NCBI RefSeq assembly: GCF_030867095.1
Contig: NC_081826.1
Span: 36,930,001-36,994,000, forward strand
Source of the DNA: Alligator mississippiensis
Lineage: Eukaryota; Chordata; Crocodylia; Alligatoridae
DNA: 64,000 nt
Direction: 5' to 3'
The notes beneath the pieces were generated by a model. It ran no database searches and was not told where the DNA came from. It worked only from the letters and a program-made list of their open reading frames with translations. The stretch's first letter is position 1. The number at the start of each line of letters is the position of its first letter. The translations under genes were made by a program, and so were the position numbers. Positions 23,201-34,025 of the stretch are shown one piece after another.

Positions 23201-23655
23201 GAAACTTGCAGGGGTGGTAGCCTCTGCTGAGAGCATGAAGCCTGCCAAGTTTCAAGAAGATAGGTGCAGGGGTTTGGGATGAACTGCACCCCAAATTCTT
23301 GAAAGCAGAACTCATGTCACGTCTATGTGTTACACCACAGGGGGTGAAAACTGCAGGGGTGCCCCTGCTGAGGCCATGAAGCCTGTCAAGTGTCAAGAAG
23401 ATAGGTGCACGGGTATGGGGGGAACTGCACTTCAAGCTGCTGACAGGCAAAACTCATGACATAGATGACCCTGTGTGTGTGTTAAGGCACAGCGGACTGA
23501 AAACTGCAGGGGTGGTGGCCCCTGCTGAGGCCATGAAACCTGCCAGCCGTGTGTGTGTCTCACTGGGGGAGTCTGTCTTCTGGGGCCCTGCACCTCTGGC
23601 TGCTGACAGGCAAAACTCGTGATATGGGTGGGTGACACTGTGTGTGTGTTAAGGT
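23201..23655. repeat. Three tandem ~150-bp subterminal repeats of the hAT
   Basis: Units start near 23201, 23346 and 23499 with GAAAACTGCAGGGGTGGT-like text, then GAGGCCATGAAGCCTG and GGCAAAACTCATGAC. The related element at 52.2-53.7 kb carries one such unit, so the array grew in this lineage or copy. Confidence 0.75.
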
Positions 23656-24181
23656 GCGTCCTTCCTGGCACTGGGGCCTCTACACAACACGGCAGTGTGC
23701 CCCAGTGAGGCCTCCTACAGCCTCATGTCCGGTCCACCACTTTACATGACAACAGGTAAAATAACTGAGCTGGCTCAACACCAGTAGCATCATCATCAGC
23801 ACCATAGGTACCCAAACGGACCTGCCACAGAGTCTTTGTTTTTATAAAGGAATTGACAGCAAGAAGAAAAGAAGTTGTGTTTGTGTTGGACATATGATGT
23901 TACTCATGGTTTGTGATGGCTTATCTTGTGTTTTTATGCCTATATGTGTATTATGAAAAAAAAAGGAGTACCAACTCTCAGGCCTGATCTGGAGAGGGAA
24001 CAAATTACAATGCAAACCACTTTTCAGAGCTGGGCTATGAACTGCACTTCATCAGCCTCCTGGGTAGTAGGTACAGAAACTCATGAACTCAATATAGATT
24101 AGACAGTGGAATTCTGGCACACTGCGATCTGCCGGACATCTGACACCCCAGGCACCTCTGCACTGTTACCTGCGCTGCTAC

Positions 24182-25067
24182 ATCCTCTGTCCAAGTTCGC
24201 GGATGATACAAAACTGTGGGGAGAAGTGGACACACTGGAAGGCAGGGAACAACTACAGGCAGACGTGGACAGGTTGGACAAATGGGCAGAAAACAATAGA
24301 ATGCAATTTAACAAGGAGAAATGCAAAGTGCTGCACCTAGGGAGGAAAAATGTCCAGCACACCTACAGCCTAGGAAATGACCTGCTCGACAGCACGGAAG
24401 CAGAAAGGGATCTCGGAGTCATAGTGGACTCCAAGATGAACATGAGTCATCAGTGTGACCAAGTCATCAGCAAAGCTAACTGCACTTTATCATGCATCAG
24501 CAGATACATAACAAACAGAACCGAGGAGGTGATACTTCCTTTCTGTCGGGCACTGGTCAGACTGCAGCTGGAGTACTGCATCCAGTTTTGGGCGCCACAC
24601 TTTAAGAGGGATGTGCATAACCTGGAGAGGGTCCAGAGAAGGGCCACTCGTATGGTTAAGGACTTGCAGACCAAGTCCTACGAGGAGAGACTAGGGCACC
24701 TGGACCTCTTCAGCCTCCGCAAGAGAAGGTTGAGAGATGACCTTGTGGCTGCCTATAAATTCATCATGGGGGTGCAGAAGGAAATTGGTGAGGCTGAGGG
24801 TTACAAGAAATAATGGCCACAAGCTAGCAGAGAGCAGATTTAGACTGGACATTAGGAAGAACTTCTTCACAGTTCGAGTGGCCAAAATCTGGAATGGGCT
24901 CCCAAGGGAGGTGGTGCTCTCCCCTACCCTGGGGGTCTTCAAGAGGAGGTTAGATAGGCATCTAGCTGGGGTCACCTGAACCCAGCACACTTTCCTGCCA
25001 TTCAGGGGGTTGGACTCGATGATCTATTGAGGTCCCTTCTGACCCTAACATCTATTAATCTATGAAT
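24182..25067 (+). mobile_element. CR1 LINE, 5'-truncated, inserted in the hAT
   Basis: It opens mid reverse transcriptase at KFADDTKLWGEVDTLEGR, which holds the catalytic Asp pair, and runs through the C-terminal domain ([20 protein letters not shown]) to a stop near 24979 and the 3' UTR/tail near 25067. The frame shifts once around 24790, where a short segment is missing compared with other copies. It is close in sequence to the 8577 copy. Confidence 0.92.
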
Positions 25068-25724
25068 CCTCCTTTCCCCGCTACTTCCTACCTAGCCTGT
25101 CCCTTCCCCCGATGCTTCCATTTCCATTTTCACTAACTGGCTTCCTTCCCTGCATTGCGTGCCAGGCCAGCCTCTGGCTTCTTTACTATTCCTTCCATCC
25201 AGAACCAACTGCAGGTACTTCCTCAGCCTCACAAAGGGGTTTTCAACGCAAAAGCTGGCATCCTGGGCAGCTAAGCTGAGCTCACCGGGAGCCTCACAAC
25301 TGTACTGCAACCACAAGCGTCAGACCTGTCAAAGACGTGACAGGTCTGGGCATTCCCCAGCCAGGACTTTGTGCGTGTGTGTGTTAGCTGGAGGTTATAG
25401 TGCCTCCTATCCGCCTTTCACCAGGAGATCGTTGTTCCTGGCATTTACGGGGCTGCGGCACCACCAGCAGTCCCACCAGGCCTCCCTACCCTGGCAGGGT
25501 GCAGTTTTAGTGGTCATGCCCAGGACCTGGGGCTTCCTCCTTCCCCATAGCCCCAATCCCATACCTCCAAGTTTGTCCTGGCAGGGGAATGAGCTCAGCA
25601 GGGACATGTTCTTCCCTTGCTGGCTGGTGATGCAGTTAGTGCCCCTGCCAGCTGACAGCGGGGCATTACTTGGCTTTTAAAAAACTCACAAAAGGAAACT
25701 GGTGTAGACAGAGTTAGGAGGCAG

Positions 25725-28190
25725 TCAGTCCATCTGCAGGTGGAGCTTAGGGAACCCCAGCAGCGGGAGGTTCACCTTTAGGAAGACCAGCTGCTCCACC
25801 AAAGCAGGATCCAAGCAGGTGCAGTGGGGTGTCACAACATCCCCAGCAATGCTGAACACCCTCTCGCTTGGAACACTGGTCGGTGGACAGGACAGGTGTT
25901 GCCAGGCAACCGCGGCCAGATCCTGCCACATCTGGCTGCGGTTTGCCCAGTAGGCCAAGGGGTCGCAGTCCAGTGGCTCCACATCCTCAGTGAGATAGGT
26001 AGCCACTGAAGCCTCAGTGCTACCTGCTGGAGGCTGGGGTCTGGTGCATTTGGACCCTAGCACTGAAGCCATGCCCATGGCCCACATTGGCAGTGGCTGG
26101 TGTGGAGGAGACTGGCTGGTGCTGGTGCTGGGAGTGCTGGCACGGGAAAGTGGATCCCCGTCTTCCACATCCCCTCGCCTCTGCACTTCGGCCTTCCTTA
26201 CTTTGTTGACCAGCACCTGCGTCCAGTGATCAAGGGTTTTGGGGCTGCCAGTGCACATGCTCCCCTTCACCCTCGGGTCGCACATGCCCGCCATCATGTG
26301 GACCATACTGGACTGCAAGGGATCCAGCCCTCCTTTAGCCGCCTCACCAGTGCCCGCACGTCTGGTGACAGTGGCCTGTCCCAGCCAGGAACATTAATCC
26401 CCTGGAACTTCTCCATTTGGTTCTCCAGTTCCCTCACTAGGGGGATCACCTGGCTGAGGAGGGCATTGCCAGCGCTAAGGGTCTCAGTGGCCTTGAGGAA
26501 GGGCTTGAGGAGATGGTACCCCACTCAGCTGTGTTCAGGGGGCCGCTGATCCCAATCTCCCCAAGCAAGGCCATCTTATGAATGGCCTTCTGTTGCTCCA
26601 TCAACTTGTTGAGCATCAGGTATGTGGAGTTCCACCAAGTCTCCACATCCTGCATGATTCTGTGCTGCAGGATGCTCAGCTCTGTCTGTTTCTCCCACAG
26701 CATCTTGCCCTCCTTAATGCTGTGGTGGAAGTAGTCCGCCACCTTCCTGCATTTCAAAATCAGCTGGCTTGTAGCAGTAGTGGTGGCGGCACCGTCACTG
26801 GCAGCCCTGTCCCCCTCCAAGGCATCCCTCACTATTAGGTGCAGCCTGTGTGCCACGCAGCAGACGCCAACAAAGTTGGCATCATAGACAGCCTTCACCA
26901 TATTGGCCCCGTTGTCGGTGACCATGAACCCACGGGTGAACTTGGCCTGCCCAATGAGCCACCCCTGCACCATGCGATTCAACACCCCCATGATCTCCTT
27001 TGCCGTGTGGGACTCATCCAGCACCTCAGCTTGCAGTAGAGCCCACCAACGGCCTGACTGATCACACCAGTGCCCCATGAGGGAGAGGTAGGTGTGATCG
27101 CCACCCCAGTTTCTCCAGATGTTGGAGGTGAAGTGCCAGGCAACCTGTGGCCCGGCCTTGTGCAGCTCCTCCTAGTACTCCCTGCATGCCTCATACAGGG
27201 AGGGCACCACCGCCCTGCTAAAGGTGGTGCGTGCGGGCACTTTGTAAAATGGGGCCAGAAGTGCTACAAACCGCCTGAACCCTGGCTGCTCAACTAGGGA
27301 AAAGGGCTGGCTATCCACAGCAAGCATCTCCCCAGTGCTCTGGGTGATCATGCTCGCTTTGGGAACGCACCCCGCTTTCTGTCCACCATTCCCCCACTGG
27401 TCCAGGGTGGCCTGCCTCTGCTTTGGTGCGGAAGGGTCCTTTGGAGTGAGCAGGGGATTTCCCTTTCAGCACACTCGCACTGGTGCCAGGCTGAGCAGAA
27501 AGAAGGGCAAGGGGGGTGCTGCCTCAGATGCAGCAGCATCACCGTGGTGGAAAAGTGTCTCACAACCTTGCCATGGCTCATGTGCCTTCGGCAGTGCTGG
27601 CAGATGGCAAACCTGGGATCATCTGCCAGCTCAAAATGCTCCCACACTATTCTACTCCCCTGCTTCTGGGTTGAAGCTGAGGATCCTACCTTATCCCACT
27701 CCTCAGCAGGCTGAGGCTCAACAGCTGGAGGAGCTGCCTCCACAACCTCAGCCTCCTCCGAGGTACTGCTTTCCGGAGGAGACCTGGGTCTAGGGGAAAT
27801 TTGAGGGGTGTGGAGCACAAACTCTGATTCCCCCTCAGTCTCCAGAATTGCTTAACCCAATGCACACAGCATCCCTGGTTCCGGCTCCAGCTCCTCCTCT
27901 GGCAGTGGGAGGCTCACGCTGAGAGATGACATTGGGGTAAAGGAGACAGTGATTCCACTGCTGGTGCCCACTTCTGGACTGAGGGGTGGGGGTGCAGGTG
28001 CAGGGACGTCAGGTGCAGACACTGCTCCCACCTCCTTGCTTCCACTGGCAGCACTGATGTCATGGCTGCTTGGGAAGAAAATGCATCTGTGTTTGGGGGG
28101 GAGGGGCAGGCTTGCAGCTCTAACTCTCCCCCTACCCACTCTCCCTCCCCTGCCAGAAGACCTGGAACCTGCCTTTCCAGCACGCTTCAT
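25725..28190 (-). pseudogene. hAT transposase with N-terminal BED zinc finger, decayed
   Basis: On the minus strand it starts with ATG near 28190 (MKRAGKAGSRSSGRGG, basic). The BED-type finger follows: VWEHFELADDPRFAICQHCR with C-x2-C, then HLRQHP, near 27640-27520. Next come MLAVDSQPFSLVEQPGFRRF near 27330-27270, the catalytic-core phrase MVTDNGANMVKAVYD and CCVAHRLHL near 26940-26840, and WWNSTYLMLNKL. The C-terminal dimerisation region closes it: CPPTSVPSERVFSIAGDVV and LVEQLVFLKVNLPLLG near 25900-25750. It belongs to the hAT superfamily (DDE-type, 8-bp target duplication), in the BED-finger group that also gave rise to ZBED genes. The frame is interrupted at several points: an in-frame stop near 27853, breaks near 27345 and 27180, and shifts near 26520 and 26310. 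It is therefore no longer functional. A CR1 sits just upstream of its start. Confidence 0.9.
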
Positions 28191-28399
28191 ATTAATCTTT
28201 CCCGTGCTGTAAAAGGTCTATGTGTGTGTGTCACTCCTTTTGTTTCATAGTTTCATAGTTAGTACAGTCGGAAGGGATCTGATTAGATCATCAAGTCCGA
28301 ACCCCTGCCATGGGCAGGAAAGAATGCTGGGGTCAAATGACTAGGTGATTATCTAGCCTCCTTTTGAAGACCCCCAGGGTAGGAGTGAGCACCACTTCC

Positions 28400-29964
28400 C
28401 TTGGAAGTTGGTTCCAGATCCTAGCCGCCCTGACTGAAGTAGTGCCTCCTGATGTCTAGCCTGAATCTACTCTCAGTCAACTTATGGCTGTTATTCCTTG
28501 TTATTCCCGGCAGTGCTCAGGGGAACAGGGACTTTCCCATTGCCTGCTGGTCCCCCTTGGCCAGTTTATAGATGGCCACCAGATCCCCTCTCAGCCTTCT
28601 CTTGTGGAGGCTGAACAGGTTCAGGTCTCGTAGCTTCCCCTCGTAGGCTGCCTTGCTGCCCCCTGATCATACGAGTGGCCCTCCTCTGGACCCTCTCGAT
28701 GCTGACCACATCCCTCCTGAAGTGCGGCACCCAGAACTGGACACAGTACTCCAACTGCAGCCTGATCAGTGTCACATAGAGGGGGAGGATCACCTCCTTG
28801 GACCTGCTTGTGATGCATCGGTGGATGCATGACAAGGTGCAGTTAGCTTTCCTGACTGTGTCCCCACATTAGTGGCCCATGTTCATCTTGGAATCAATAA
28901 TGACTCCAAGATCCTTTTCTGCCTCTGCGCTGACAAGAAGGGAGTTCCTCAGCCTGTAGGTATGCTGCTGGTTCTTTCTCCCTAGGTCAGTATTGAATCC
29001 CATATTATTCTCATCTGCCCACCCCTGTAACCTGTTCATATCCAATTGTAGCCTGTCCCTCCCTTCTAGCGTGCCCATTTCTCCCCACATCTTAGTGTCA
29101 TCCATGAATTTGAACAAGGTACTTTTCAGCCCCTTGTCCAAGTTGCTGATGAAGATGTTGAAGTGTGGGCCCAAAGACCAAGCCCTGGGGAACCCTACTG
29201 TCCACATCCCTCCAGGTCGAAAATGACCCGTCCACCACCACTCTCTGGGTACGGCCCTTCAGCCAATTTGTGACCCATCTGACTATGTAGGCATCGACAC
29301 CACAGTTGCCTGATTTTTTAATGAGAATGCGGTGAGAGACAGTGTCAAAGGCCTTCCTAAAGTTCAGAAAGACTACATCTGCCACGACACCTGCGTCCAA
29401 GGCTTTTGTGACCTGGTCATAGAAGGCAACCAGGTTGGTCTGACAGGACCTGCCTCTAATGAACCCATGCTGGTTGCCCCTAAGCATAATCTCCCCTGCT
29501 GGTCCCTCGCAGATGTGCTCCTGGATAATTTTCTCAAAGAGCTTCCCCAGGACTGAGGTAAGACTAACAGGCCTATAGTTTCCTGGGTCCTCCTTCCTCC
29601 TTTTTTTGAAAATGGGGACCACATTGGCCCTTTTCCAGTCCTCTGGCACCTCACCAGAACACCATGAGTGCTCGTAAAGCTGTGCCAGGGGTCCCACAAT
29701 GACCTCTGCTAATTCCCTCAGCACTCTGGGGTGGAGATCGTCAGGACCTGCTGATCTGAATACATCTAGTCTCACCAGAAGTTCCCTGACTAGGTCCTTA
29801 CTGACCCTGGGCCTGGCTGCGCCTCCCCTGGGTCCATCTGGGATCCTGGTGGGGGGGATGACCTGGTCCCTGCTTAGAAAAATGGAGACAAAGAAATTGT
29901 TGAAAAGATTAGCTTTGTTCTCTCATGCAACCACCAGATTTCCTAGCATGTCCTGCAAAGGCCC
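28400..29964 (-). pseudogene. CR1 ORF2, reverse-transcriptase half (host copy)
   Basis: Segments in order are LHPRVLRELAEVI, VPEDWKRANVVPIFKK, FDTVSHRILIKK, FNIFISNLDKG, FMDDTKMWGEMGTLEGRD (catalytic Asp pair kept, with Met for the usual Ala) and LEYCVQFWVPHFRRD. They lie in different frames, with breaks near 29150, 28860 and 28640, so the gene is dead. Confidence 0.9.
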
Positions 29965-31489
29965 CACCCCAGGGTACTCAAGGAGCTGGCGAGCATCATA
30001 GCCCAGCCTCTAGCGCGGATCTTTGAAAACTCTTGGCGCTCTGGTGTAGTGCCCGAAGACTGGAAGAAGGCCAACGTGGTGCCTATCTTCAAGAAAGGGA
30101 GGAAAGTGGATCCGGCTAACTATAGGCCCATCAGCCTGACTTCTATCCCTGGGAAGATCTTAGAAAAGTTTATTAAGGAGGCCATCCTTAATGGACTGGC
30201 CGACGCCAACATCTTAAGGGATAGCCAGCACGGGTTTGTTGCAGGTAGGTCTTGCTTGACCAATCTCATTTCCTTCTACGACCAGGTGACCTATCACCTG
30301 GACAAGGGAGATGAGATTGATGTCATATATCTTGACTTCAAAAAAGCCTTCGATCTGGTGTCCCATGATCGTCTCTTGGAGAAACTGGCCAATTGTTGCC
30401 TTGGGTCCCCCACGATCCACTGGCTGGAAAATTGGCTCCGGGGTCGGACCCAGAGGGTAGTAATTGATGGAAGTCACTCATCGTGGTGTCCTGTGACCAG
30501 TGGGGTCCCCCAGGGCTCTGTCCTTGGACCCATACTGTTCAACATCTTCATTAATGATGTGGACACTGGAGTCAGAAGCGGACTGGCCAAGTTCGCCGAT
30601 GACACCAAACTTTGGGGCAAAGCATCCACGCCAGAAGACAGGCGGGTGATCCAGGCTGACCTGGACAGGCTCAGCAAGTGGGCGGATGAGAATCTGATGG
30701 TGTTCAACGCCGATAAATGCAAGGTTCTCCACCTTGGGAAGAAAAACCCGCAGCATCCTTATAGGCTCGGCAGTGCTATGTTGGTTAGCACTATGGAAGA
30801 AAGAGACTTGGGGGTCATCATTGACCACAAGATGAACATGAGCCTGCAATGCGATGCTGCGGCTAGTAAAGCGACCAAAATGCTGGCTTGCATCCATAGA
30901 TGCTTCTCAAGCAAATCCCGGGACGTCATTCTCCCCCTGTACTCGGCCTTAGTGAGGCTGCAGCTGGAGTACTGCGTCCAGTTTTGGGCTCCACAATTCA
31001 AAAAGGATGTGGAGAAGCTTGAGAGAGTCCAGAGAAGAGCCACGCGCATGATCAGGGGTCAGGGAAGCAGACCCTACGATGACAGGCTGAGAGCCCTGGG
31101 GCTCTTTACCCTGGAAAAGCGCAGGCTCAGGGGTGATCTGATGGCCACCTACAAGTTTATCAGGGGTGATCACCAGTATCTGGGGGAACGTTTGTTCACC
31201 AGAGCGCCCCAAGGGATGACGAGGACGAATGGTCACAAACTACTACAAGATCGTTTCAGGCTGGACATAAGGAAGAATTTCTTTACTGTCCGAGCCCCCA
31301 AGGTCTGGAACAGCCTGCCGCCGGAGGTTGTTCAAGCGCCTTCATTGAACACCTTCAAGATGAAACTGGATGCTTATCTTGCTGGGATCCTATGACCCCA
31401 GCTGACGTCCTGCCCTTTGGGTGGGGGGCTGGACTCAATGATCTTCCGAGGTCCCTTCCAGCCCTAATGTCTATGAAATCTATGAAATC
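29965..31489 (+). mobile_element. CR1 LINE nested in antisense inside another CR1
   Basis: It begins abruptly in the reverse transcriptase at HPRVLKELASIIAQ and ends with the CR1 3' UTR and the tail TCTATGAAATCTATGAAAT at about 31470-31489. It interrupts the host CR1 between its endonuclease and RT halves. Its subfamily differs from the host: the tail is GAAATCTAT-type and the last residues are LDAYLAGIL. Confidence 0.95.
29967..31395 (+). CDS. CR1 reverse transcriptase, 5'-truncated but uninterrupted
   Basis: About 476 codons stay open from HPRVLKEL to the TGA at 31393-31395. Blocks are PEDWKKANVVPIFKKGRK, NYRPISLTSIPGKILEK, IYLDFKKAFDLVSHDRLLEK (first catalytic Asp), TSGVPQGSVLGPILFNIFIN, KFADDTKLWG (second and third Asp) and the C-terminal WAPQFKKDVEKLERVQRRA to [19 protein letters not shown]. 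It lacks the endonuclease and RT N-terminus, so it cannot mobilise itself. The intact frame indicates a young insertion. Confidence 0.9.
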
Positions 31490-32560
31490 ACATTGCCCGC
31501 TACCTTCTTTTTACACCCTATGTATTTAAAAAAGGCCTTTTTGTTACCTTTGATCTGGGTCGCTAGTCCCAGTTCCATCTCTGCTTTAGCATTCCTAACA
31601 GCCCCCCTACAATTTTGAGCAATGAAGGTATAATCCTCCTTGGTGATGGCCTCTCCCTTCCATTGGGTGTACGCCTCCTTTTTAGCTTTGACATGTTCCT
31701 GGATGCTTTTGGTGAGCCATGGGGGCTTTTGAGCACTCTTGCCCCCTTTGATCCATGTTGGGATTGTCACCTTTTGGGCTTGGAGGATCGTCTCCTTAAG
31801 GAATGACCACTCTTCCTGGACTCCCAACTCCCCTCCCCTCAGTGCCTCCCTGACTAGTCTCCTTACCTCATTGAAATCCACCCTCCTGAAGTCCTGGGCT
31901 GCTGCCTTGCTGCAGGCCTTTGACACCCTGCACTGGATGGTGAATTCCAGTAGGTGATGATCGCTATCGCCAAGGTGGTCGAGAACCCGCAGTCCACTCA
32001 CCAGGTCATTGCCTGTGGCCAGGACCAGGTCCAACAAGGCATTTCCCCTGGTAGGACTGTGCACTTCCTGGGTTAGATGGAGGTCCTGTAACTCGGCTAG
32101 GAACCTACGTGAGTGGTCAGACCTGGCTGACTACTCTTTCCAGCAGATGTCTGGATAGTTTAGGTCACCCATGATGACTACGTCCCTTGACTTAACTGCT
32201 TCTGCAAGCTGACCTGAGAATTCCTGGTCCAGCTCTTCCCCCTTGTTGGGTGGCCTGTAGTAGACCCCCACCGTTAAGTCCCTTTCCCCCCAACTCCCTT
32301 GTATTCTGACCCAGAGCACTTCAGTCTGCCCCCACTCTGACCTAGTGCTTTTTGCTGAGGATGTGTACTGCTCTTTGACATAGAGCGCTACACCCTCACA
32401 TTTCCTCCCTGTTCTATCCCTCCTGTACAGCCTATAGCCCGTCATGTTTACCACCCAGTCATGCACTGGATCCCACCAAATTTCAGTCAAAGTTTGTTTG
32501 TGTTAGCTAGCAGGAGGGCAAGTTCCTCCTGCTTGTTCCCCATAGTATGAGCATTAGTTT
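31490..32560 (-). pseudogene. CR1 ORF2, endonuclease half (host copy)
   Basis: It starts near MGNKQEELALLLANTN and continues with CEGVALYVKEQY, DLTVGVYYRPPN and VVIMGDLNYPDICW, which are hallmarks of the apurinic-type LINE endonuclease, then the linker up to KKAFFKYIGCKKKVAGN. Breaks include one near 32480 and an in-frame stop just after ICWKE (near 32130). Its downstream RT half is displaced by the nested CR1. Confidence 0.9.
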
Positions 32561-32748
32561 AAAGGCATTTAAGACCTCCTGAAGGTGTGTGCACCGCCCC
32601 GCTAATCCCAGGACTATCTGGGCCCCTGTCTCTTACCTGGGTATTTCTTGTGCTTGTTGCCATCTTGGCTGGGCTGTTCTTTTGGGTGTCTCTTGGTTCG
32701 GTGTTCCAAGGCTCCCTCCGTCCTCATCCTCCCCTTCCCCCGACAAGC

Positions 32749-33175
32749 CTAGTTTAAAGCCCACCAGAGGAGATCGGCCAACCTGAAAGAGAACACACGC
32801 TTACCTTTGGAGGAGAGGTGAAGCCCATCCCACCCGAGCATGTCTCTTGTCCTGAAGTATGGGTCGTGGTCCAAAAAGCCAAAGCCCACCTTGAGACACC
32901 ATTTCCGAAGCTGCAAGTTGACCTCTCTGATGCAGGTCTCATGGCGTCGTCCACGTCTGCTCACTGGAAGGATGGATGAGAAGACCACCTGTGCCCCCGT
33001 CTCCTTCAGCTTGCCCCCTAGAGCTTGGTAGTCCTTCATCAGGCAATCAGGGCTGCTCCTGGCCACATCATTAGTGCCCACATGGATTAGGACCATGGGG
33101 TAGTAATCAGTTGGCTGGATAATGGCTGGGTTCATCTCCATCACATCCTGAATCCTCGCTCCAGGCAGACAGAGA
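32749..33175 (-). pseudogene. CR1 ORF1, C-terminal esterase domain
   Basis: YYPMVLIHVGTNDVARS and GWDGLHLSSKGKRVF show the SGNH-hydrolase blocks known from CR1 ORF1 (GTND and DGxH with the catalytic Asp/His). The N-terminal GDS block lies past the truncation at about 33175. The visible 140 codons are open. Confidence 0.85.
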
Positions 33176-34017
33176 CACAACACAAAACATACAGCTTTGT
33201 GTTATATGTTTTATTCCCTCTGTTGCGTGCATGCACTGGCCTCTTCTTTGATTGTTTGCTTCAGTGTTAAGAGCTATGTAAAAATTGTGTGCTGTCTGTC
33301 TGTCTGTCGTCTTCTCCTATGAATATCTGATTTTTCTTCTTTATATTGTGTATGTGTGTGTGTGCAATCTGTGTGCCTCCCTGGACAATGATGGATCAAG
33401 CTGGCAGGGAAAACACAGCTTTCTTTTTTCAAAGTTTGCACACACAAAAAAGAGCAAATATAAATTGAAAGAAATGAATTGAATAGTAATAGTAATTGAA
33501 TAGCTAAGCTAAGCTAAGCTAAATCCTACCCAATCCTTTCTAACAACAAAAAGTAGCAGGCAAGTTCAACTACTGAGTAAAGTAACCAAGCTGAGATGCT
33601 TGAGTCTGCTGGGGTATCTTTCTCATACAGTTCCTGAGAGGGAACAAGCTAGCAAAAGGCACAGCACTCCTCTGAACAGAGGCTTTTATGCTGTTTCTAG
33701 GTCCCTCCCCCCAGATGCTGTCCTTGGAAAGGCAGCCAGAGAGAAATCCTTCTCACTGGGCACCTACACATGTCAGTCTTCCCCCACTCCCCCTCCCCAC
33801 CCCGATCTCCCTCCCTCCCCCATTCCCTCTCCCCCTTCTAACTTTCACTTTCAGCATTTGAAGCATCTGAAGCTTTTCTGAAGCGCTTCGGAAGCTCTGA
33901 ACCGCTTCGGACAGCTTAAATGAGCCCACGCTTCGCTCTGGGCATGCTGCTTCGGACGCCGAAGCATCCAAAGTGGCCCTGGATCTGAAATGCGATCCGA
34001 AGCCTCTCACAGCCCTA

Positions 34018-34025
34018 GTAGAAAG
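34018..34025. repeat. Right 8-bp target-site duplication of the hAT
   Basis: GTAGAAAG, identical to 22980-22987. Confidence 0.9.

Larger units (their letters stand above)
28245..33175 (-). mobile_element. CR1 LINE, nearly complete, interrupted by a second CR1
   Basis: Read on the minus strand it carries an ORF1 esterase segment (32749-33175), the ORF2 endonuclease (about 32560-31490), the ORF2 reverse transcriptase (about 29960-28400), a 3' UTR and a TTTCATAG-type tail at 28245. Sequence is lost only at the far 5' end. A plus-strand CR1 occupies 29965-31489. Text on both sides joins as GGCCCCAC/CATTGCCCGC, with CAC present at both junctions. Confidence 0.93.
22988..34017 (-). mobile_element. 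hAT DNA transposon, about 5.2 kb, expanded to 11 kb by CR1 insertions
   Basis: GTAGAAAG occurs exactly at 22980-22987 and 34018-34025, an 8-bp target duplication. The ends TAGGCCTGTGCGA and, inverted, TAGGGCTGTGAGA form short terminal inverted repeats; GAAGC/GCTTC-rich subterminal text follows on both sides. A decayed BED-finger hAT transposase lies inside on the minus strand. Two CR1 elements (about 24182-25067, and 28245-33175 with a third nested) inserted afterwards, because they interrupt it and are bounded by hAT sequence. Removing them leaves about 5.2 kb, a plausible autonomous hAT size. Confidence 0.9.

Noticed and set aside
33502-33525. AAGCT pentamer array as a CRISPR or telomere-like repeat
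   Set aside because: Only about four units, a plain microsatellite inside the hAT.
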